A stretch of 64,000 nt of DNA from Leptasterias polaris (Eukaryota; Echinodermata; Asteroidea; Forcipulatida; Asteriidae), in assembly GCA_037783415.1 (NCBI GenBank), contig JAZGTN010000022.1, positions 8,282,001-8,346,000 of the forward strand, read 5' to 3'. The notes beneath the pieces were generated by a model. That model worked only from the letters and a program-made list of their open reading frames with translations, had not been told where the DNA came from and did not search any database. Positions 63,982 to 64,000 of the stretch are shown here, in pieces. The first letter of the stretch is position 1. The number at the start of each line of letters is the position of its first letter. A program made the translations under genes and the position numbers.

Positions 63982-64000
63982 GGGTCCTATATACATGTAT

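Larger units (their letters stand above)
59752..64000. other. TENT2 3'UTR and downstream repeat-rich DNA
   Basis: After the stop codon there is no further gene I can support. G-rich T-poor stretches at 60400-60640, the 22-bp minisatellite, degraded MITE pieces (61000-61170, 61463-61600, 61850-61960, 62215-62330) and the elements listed above fill it. Confidence 0.5.

Overview
This is nuclear genomic DNA from a metazoan: AT-rich, with intron-rich genes, GT-AG splice sites and dense interspersed repeats. The protein sequences, a CR1/L2-type non-LTR retrotransposon with an N-terminal 2A-like motif, tRNA-derived SINEs, and many TTAA-flanked inverted-repeat elements fit an invertebrate deuterostome. 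An echinoderm is my best guess, possibly a sea star, but that rests on recognition and was not tested by a search.

Three complete protein-coding genes can be reconstructed exon by exon. RPS6 (+, five coding exons, 22534-26645, 244 aa) encodes small-subunit ribosomal protein eS6. UPF1 (-, 21 coding exons, 44722 down to 29649, 1140 aa) encodes the helicase of nonsense-mediated decay. TENT2/GLD2 (+, 12 coding exons, 47260-59751, 614 aa, plus a probable 5' noncoding exon ending at 45211) encodes a cytoplasmic non-canonical poly(A) polymerase. UPF1 and TENT2 lie head to head over about 0.5 kb and probably share a promoter. RPS6 and UPF1 converge. All three products act in translation or mRNA fate, but nothing in the sequence shows that they are functionally coupled. 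A fourth gene may be represented by one first coding exon on the minus strand at 14992-15086. Its remaining exons were not found and probably lie beyond the left edge.

Region by region: 1-14.9 kb has no gene I can support and is rich in inverted-repeat elements, including a near-perfect 544-bp palindrome at 643-1186. 15-17.4 kb has the orphan first exon and a short PPPY-containing ORF. 17.4-21 kb is a nearly intact CR1/L2-like LINE with one frameshift. 22.5-26.8 kb is RPS6. 26.8-29.6 kb holds the convergent 3' flanks. 29.6-44.7 kb is UPF1, with two intronic minisatellites. 45-59.8 kb is TENT2, whose introns are packed with SINEs, MITEs, a truncated LINE and a foldback element with an 8-bp target duplication. 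59.8-64 kb is the TENT2 3' flank, with a minisatellite and more MITEs.

I found no CRISPR array, prokaryotic system, viral gene, rRNA or functional tRNA gene. The most unusual material is in the mobile elements: the long palindrome, the foldback element, the LINE's 2A-like leader, and a possible SINE/LINE shared 3' tail.
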